A stretch of 19,655 nt of DNA, from contig MU631381.1 in the NCBI GenBank assembly GCA_026770615.1, positions 352,974 to 372,628 of the forward strand, in the 5' to 3' direction. Positions 16,051-19,655 of the stretch are shown here, piece by piece; positions within the stretch are counted from its first letter, which is position 1, and every line of letters starts with the position of its first letter. The stretch is from Pavlovales sp. CCMP2436 (Eukaryota; Haptophyta; Pavlovophyceae; Pavlovales). The notes under the pieces are model-generated. The model ran no database searches, was not told the DNA's origin, and worked only from the letters and a program-made list of their open reading frames with translations. The position numbers and the translations under genes were made by a program.

Positions 16051-16370
16051 GGGAGGGGTGGGGGGGGGTTGGGGGCGGGGTCTGAGTAACAGGCGCATGG
16101 GCATTGCTCATACGATAAGTTTCGGATACACGTATACGGATAGAGTAGATAGATAGATAGATAGATAGATAGATACATAGATATATAGATAGATAGATAT
16201 ATAGATATACATAGATCTAGATCTAGATCTAGAGATAAACTATCATGAACCTTGCGCCAGCGCACGGGAACGCGGATCTGAGCTCTGCGCCGAGCAGTAG
16301 AAATTCTGATGGGGGGGGGGGATGGGTGGGGGGGGGAGTAAAAAGAAAAAAGAAAAGGGGGGAGTGGAAG
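16045..16370. repeat. GATA microsatellite flanked by poly-G tracts
   Basis: G-rich runs at about 16045-16080 and 16309-16363 flank a (GATA)n-type tract at about 16141-16210 and an (AGATCT)n tract at 16213-16233. Four or more G-runs close together make G-quadruplexes likely on the plus strand, which is the template of the HMG gene. Confidence 0.9.
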
Positions 16371-16379
16371 CTCAAAGAG

Positions 16380-16730
16380 CACATCCCGGTACTGGTAAAG
16401 TCTGGTCTCAACAGGACAGGTTCCAACGGGGCCAGGTCTGATCTTTAAGGAATAAAGATGGTTGGTAGGGTTCTCGTTATAGTAATCAAAGTCTGAAGAA
16501 ACCCTTAGACGCAGAATTTGACGGGGAGCAACTTCGGTATATGGCCCGGCACCTGATTCAACAGGAAGTACATGTAAACGGCTTACGAAGTGAAGGGACG
16601 CATGTGATTCATATGCTGAAAATACCACCCGCACTTTGGAGGCCATTTTCGTGTACTTTTTGATAGAATCAGGTTTCGGACCATATGACCGAAGTTGTTC
16701 CCAGCTTAATTTTGCGTTTAAATGGTATCT
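16380..16730 (-). CDS. Upstream coding segment of the HMG-box gene (unrecognised domain)
   Basis: A minus-strand frame open from about 16730 gives LSWEQLRSYGPKPDSIKKYT then KMASKVRVVFSAYESHASLH and VAPRQILRLRVSSDFDYYNE. ATG 16646 (in GAAAATGGCC) is one possible start. An in-frame TAA lies just above 16730, so either the protein starts at 16646 or an exon boundary lies near 16728. The frame stays open through poly-C and GATA microsatellites and enters the HMG region in the wrong register, down to 15954. Either an intron removes the microsatellites, or a length change in them has broken the gene. I do not recognise the domain. It is rich in basic and aromatic residues and has no signal peptide. 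Confidence 0.4.
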
Positions 16731-16896
16731 TTAAAGTTTTACTCGGGTCAAAATATTATGAGTATTACAGGAGCAAATATATGCACCCCATCCTAGGGTA
16801 CATATCAAATATCTGGCTCTGGCCCCGTTGGTACAGTATTGGGGGTAAATCTATTTTATGTAATGCGGGGGCGTATCCCATCCCAGAAATGAAGGA
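16731..16896. other. Spacer upstream of the HMG-box gene
   Basis: This AT-rich stretch probably holds the promoter or first intron of the minus-strand gene. A 71-codon plus frame overlapping it (16685-16900) shows no domain and is not called. Confidence 0.3.
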
Positions 16897-17496
16897 ATGA
16901 TGGAACAAGCAGGCCTCTGCCCATCAAGTCTGCTCCCTACAACAACCAACAATAGCACACCCACACCACAACAAGAGCACCCGAAAAAACACGCAAAACC
17001 AGACGCAAACCCCGGTCAAATCGCCAACTGGACCTACAACCCAATCCAATTGAGATACAAGCCACTCAACAGAAGGGCCAACTTCTGAGAACGAACACGA
17101 GAACAACAAACAAGGGATGGACTTCGGGCAAACACACACACAAACCAAAGGACGGCAAGCGCTTCTTCCCTAAATAGAAGCAAATAGGAGAAAAGAACAC
17201 ATGCAGAGTTGCTAGAACAACAGCAAATCACTCAGAAAATAATCACCCAACAAGAAACAACACCAGAGGGGAGTCACAAACAACAACTACCCCCAGCCCA
17301 AACCGCAAAGATGAAAACAAAAAGACCAAAAACCTCAAATAACAAACGGAAACGTGACGCCTATCAAACCCCCAGCCCAAAACGGACAACACGATCAAGC
17401 ACCAAAACACTAAAAAAAAACCAGGTGAAACACACAGGGCAAGGCCTCCAGCGTCCAGACAAAGCGGAGCGAAACCCCTCCCAAGACGAGAAATAG
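16897..17496 (+). other. A/C-rich strand-asymmetric stretch with a small basic ORF
   Basis: The plus strand is strongly depleted of T and rich in A and C for about 600 bases. It encodes two short open frames: 16897-17088 (starts MMEQAGLCPSSLLPTTTNNS) and 17209-17496. The second, 95 codons, is Lys/Gln/Thr-rich with a nuclear-localisation-like cluster (KRPKTSNNKRKRDAYQTPSP). Such compositions occur in the 5' regions and first ORFs of non-LTR retrotransposons, but no RT is nearby. It could also be a basic nuclear protein gene or non-coding low-complexity DNA. Function unknown. Confidence 0.3.
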
Positions 17497-17907
17497 GTTA
17501 GCCTATATATATATACACACCAAGCCACGTGCTACGCTGTGCCTGCATTAGCAGGCACAGCATAAGACGGTTCAGGGCGGTGAATCAGGCGGCAAGGAGT
17601 TTGTTATGCGTGTATATTTTGCTGTAATTATGCGCGGGAACGCGGCGGCGCGATGCGACGACGAGCGCAAGGTTCGTGGCGGAGAGACGACGCGGGGGGG
17701 GAGATAATACATGGGACAACCGATGCGCTGACCCTTCCATGTCATGCTCATAGCTCTGTACGCCTTCGGGCTGCAAGTCGGGGACGATAAAAGAACTAAC
17801 TATTGTAAAAGAAATGGTTACCATATTCACACACAGTGGAAAAAGAAAAACAATAAGCGATATTGCAGCGACGATTTTTGTAGCCTATATTTAACATGTA
17901 TTTAACA
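17497..17907. other. Gene-less spacer with one hairpin
   Basis: Nothing here looks coding. A short TATA tract (about 17503-17513) is followed by a perfect hairpin annotated at 17536-17561. The region ends at MITE copy C. Confidence 0.45.
17536..17561. repeat. Perfect 11-bp stem-loop
   Basis: GCTGTGCCTGC (17536-17546) pairs with GCAGGCACAGC (17551-17561) around the loop ATTA. It lies 40 bases after the stop of the basic ORF at 17496, in a suitable position for a 3'-end structure; there is no T-run after it. Confidence 0.7.
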
Positions 17908-18078
17908 TACAGGAGATCGCGAGCAATGAGAAACCGTCGTGTTAAGAAACTGAGCCTCGTTTTTTAGCCCGTCAATAGTACTATAAACCAAAATTTAAGC
18001 ATTGTTTGTATGTCATTTGCTAAGAAACTCAGCCTCAGCCTCAAAACCCGCCGTTCTTATTACCTGCGGTCCCCTGCA
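17908..18078. mobile_element. MITE family 1, copy C, inverted (171 bp)
   Basis: The left end TACAGGAGATCGCGAGCAAT and the right end ACCTGCGGTCCCCTGCA are mutated versions of the family ends. The interior runs in reverse: the AAACTGAGCCTCGTTTTTT motif now follows the left end and CATTGTTTGTATG lies further right. It is the most diverged full copy, and one TA flank has become CA. Confidence 0.8.
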
Positions 18079-18563
18079 GTTATATTGCAGCGAAGCGCGG
18101 AAGATAATTTTTTACACATATATGGGCTACATATCGATGAAATATCCTTGACATGTTCATAGTGGGAGGTCGGCCAATATACATACATAAAAAAGAACTA
18201 ATAGAACGTAAGAAAATTAAAAATGCTCGGGATTTTTTTTTAAGTTATCGGGCAAGGACGGGGACCCTTCGTCAAAGCTCTCCCGCACAATGATCGGGGG
18301 AGGATCTTGCAGAAAAAATGTGTATACACGGTGTATAATTATAAGGAAGGGCGAGATCTTGCAGCAGAAATTTGTAAACACGGTTGAAATAAAGGGAAGC
18401 CTGAGTTGCCAGCCCTTACACCCCGGACTCAGGGCGCTTGGCGCGTTGGGCAAGAGAGCCCGCTCAACGCTCGCGCCAGCACCCGGGGCTGACGACGACG
18501 ACGCGGTGGAGGTGGTGCCGCCGTCGCGCTTGGAGGTATCTTTATATTATAAGTATTATTAGT
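18079..18563. other. Spacer with a 52-bp direct repeat and a possible exon
   Basis: ATCTTGCAGAAAAAATGTGT at 18304 recurs as ATCTTGCAGCAGAAATTTGT at 18356 (period 52). From about 18433 to 18535 the plus strand reads LGALGKRARSTLAPAPG then ADDDDAVEVVPPSRLE, with an AG before it and GTATCT after it. This could be a short exon of a nuclear acidic protein whose intron contains the fold-back element. The call is weak. Confidence 0.3.
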
Positions 18564-19050
18564 GAGTTAGTTAGTATGACCCTTCAACACACCCGCAACC
18601 GCCCTAGGCGTTAAGGGAGGTGGCTTTCATGATATCTGCAGTGGGAGGGGCACTCAGCCCCCCTGAGCAGCAATCAGCCTTGATGAAGATGGCTACACTG
18701 TGTGTAAAAATTATTATCATAATACTGTATCATAATACAGTATTACTTTCATCAAGTAGTATTTACATTGATGAAGATGGCTACACTGTGTGTGAAATGT
18801 ATTATCATATTAATGTTACCTTTACATTACCTTCCTATTATATATTTATTATTTGTATATAATCGCTCTTGTATATTAATACCACTTTTTGGCGTTGCGC
18901 GTGGAGGTGCGGATGGAAAACAGTTCTCACTCGTATTGATTTTTCTCATAACCAAGCCCCCTCCCAATGCAGACATCATGAAAGCCACCTCCCTCAACGC
19001 CTAGGGCGTTTGCGGTTGTGTTGAAGGGGCATACTAACTAACTAACTAAG
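18564..19050. mobile_element. Fold-back element with long inverted arms (about 490 bp)
   Basis: The left arm (about 18564-18651) and right arm (about 18956-19050) are reverse complements with about eight mismatches by eye over 78 bp. Shared blocks are CCTAGGCGTT and GGAGGTGGCTTTCATGAT. TTAG-type repeats lie at both outer edges (GTTAGTTAG and CTAACTAACTAA). The interior is AT-rich and holds a duplicated segment (18678 and 18768) and a hairpin (18721-18744). No transposase is encoded. The pattern fits a foldback/MITE-like element. The flanking duplication is unclear because the TTAG repeats blur the ends. Confidence 0.75.
18678..18812 (+). repeat. Direct repeat inside the fold-back element
   Basis: TTGATGAAGATGGCTACACT-GTGTGT occurs at about 18679 and again at about 18768, about 89 bases apart. 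Between them AATACTGTAT (18721-18730) and ATACAGTATT (18735-18744) form a perfect 10-bp hairpin with the loop CATA. Confidence 0.75.
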
Positions 19051-19406
19051 TTACTCATAACCAAGAGCCAGATTCGCTGACTCTCCATATTTAATCGCAC
19101 TGCCCATTAAGCAGCCTGTTGTTGACCCATGTCTGGGGACGGACTGTACTTCTAACAGAATTCGCGCTAAGATCAGCTGAACATGACTTGTCACACCACG
19201 AGCAGATGGGCAATGGCGGCGGCGACGAGGACGATTTTGTATAATTTATAGAGGTTTATATTTCATATGATCTTTCTGAACTTCAAGAACGGTTTTTTTA
19301 TAATCAAAACGATTTTCCCCTCATAATATGCCATTTTTACCTGGTTGCGCCACAGATGGGCAATAGCTGCGGCGGCGAGGAATTAGTAGTTATAAACAAA
19401 ATAATA
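19051..19406. other. Spacer with a GGC-rich direct repeat
   Basis: No gene is seen. CAGATGGGCAATGGCGGCGG (about 19203) recurs as CAGATGGGCAATAGCTGCGG (about 19352), each followed by CGGCGA(C/G)GAGGA-like sequence. The intervening DNA is AT-rich. Confidence 0.45.
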
Positions 19407-19655
19407 TGTTGGGTTCGCCGATCTGGTCCTTCTCTCGACTAGTCCTCGCAGCGCTAGTCGGATCCCGAGACTCGGGAAGCAGGTCGAAGTAAGTCTAACA
19501 TCCTACATTAACAGGAAGGAGACTGAGGGCAGCAGCCCCAAAATCCCGACGTAACAGTCTGAATCCGGCTCTGCGCCCGGACTGGTTATCAACCACTGAT
19601 AGTCCAGTCAGTGTCTGCGGCCAGACCAGCACCACGCTGGATCCGTAGCCTGACA
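19407..19655. mobile_element. Possible LTR reaching the window edge
   Basis: From TGTTGGGTTCGCCGATC at 19407 to GTAGCCTGACA at 19655 the segment begins TG and ends CA, is about 249 bp long (close to the LTRs of the copia element) and contains no open frame. Read on the minus strand it starts TGTCAGG, the same first seven bases as the 5' LTR at 6198. The rest does not match that LTR by eye. It may be an end of another LTR element continuing beyond the window, or chance. Confidence 0.25.

Noticed and set aside
768..18078. CRISPR-like array from repeated TACAGGGGATCG ends
   Set aside because: The repeats occur as inverted pairs bounding about 170-bp elements kilobases apart, not as regularly spaced direct repeats, and the context is eukaryotic.
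18564..18578. TTAG repeats as telomeric sequence
   Set aside because: Only two to four units at the edges of a fold-back element; far too short and placed internally.

Overview
This window looks like nuclear DNA from a repeat-rich, intron-poor eukaryote, probably an alga or another protist. The reasons are a MYND-zinc-finger/armadillo-like gene without visible introns, a Ty1/copia LTR retrotransposon, several MITE-like families, long TA, CA, GATA and poly-G microsatellites, and gene-poor spacers. No rRNA, tRNA, CRISPR array or bacterial operon is visible. The sequence alone does not fix the lineage. Everything below comes from reading translations and repeats by eye; no database search was possible.

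Layout. 1-1300: non-coding DNA with one complete MITE (768-936), a half copy (about 688-746) and a short inverted repeat. 1326-2541: minus-strand MYND protein gene with a perfect 17-bp stem-loop 49 bases beyond its stop codon. 2542-5240: plus-strand gene for a protein with repeated LamG/concanavalin-like jelly-roll domains, preceded by a possible broken F-box. Its third LamG domain is cut off near 5240, where a minus-strand fragment resembling the C-terminal tail of a protist retroelement ORF begins. 5613-6067: TA/CA/TTTA microsatellite with a short fold-back element inside it.

6198-13112: a complete but decayed Ty1/copia element with two LTRs (TG...CA), a 5-bp target duplication (CTTAC), a polypurine tract, a gag zinc knuckle, protease, integrase, reverse transcriptase and RNase H. 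It is broken by several frameshifts, six apparent internal stop codons and an Asp-to-Asn change at the protease active site. Between the gag zinc knuckle and the protease it carries an unusual module: 8-residue repeats, a Cys-rich multi-finger region and a Pro-rich repeat linker. It sits beside a Cys-rich exon-like segment (about 13137-13443).

13440-19655: mostly repeats. There are two more copies of the first MITE family (13866-14040 and 17908-18078), a tandem copy of the TA-associated fold-back sequence (15299-15400), and a minus-strand HMG-box gene (15823 to about 16730) interrupted by GATA and poly-G tracts. Further on are an A/C-rich strand-asymmetric stretch coding for a small basic peptide, a roughly 490-bp fold-back element with about 78-bp arms (18564-19050), and an LTR-like end that meets the window edge.

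The genes do not form a pathway. The window is best read as a few host or virus-derived genes embedded in and damaged by mobile DNA. The most distinctive items are the extra module in the copia element, the truncated LamG gene, and the short repeat families.
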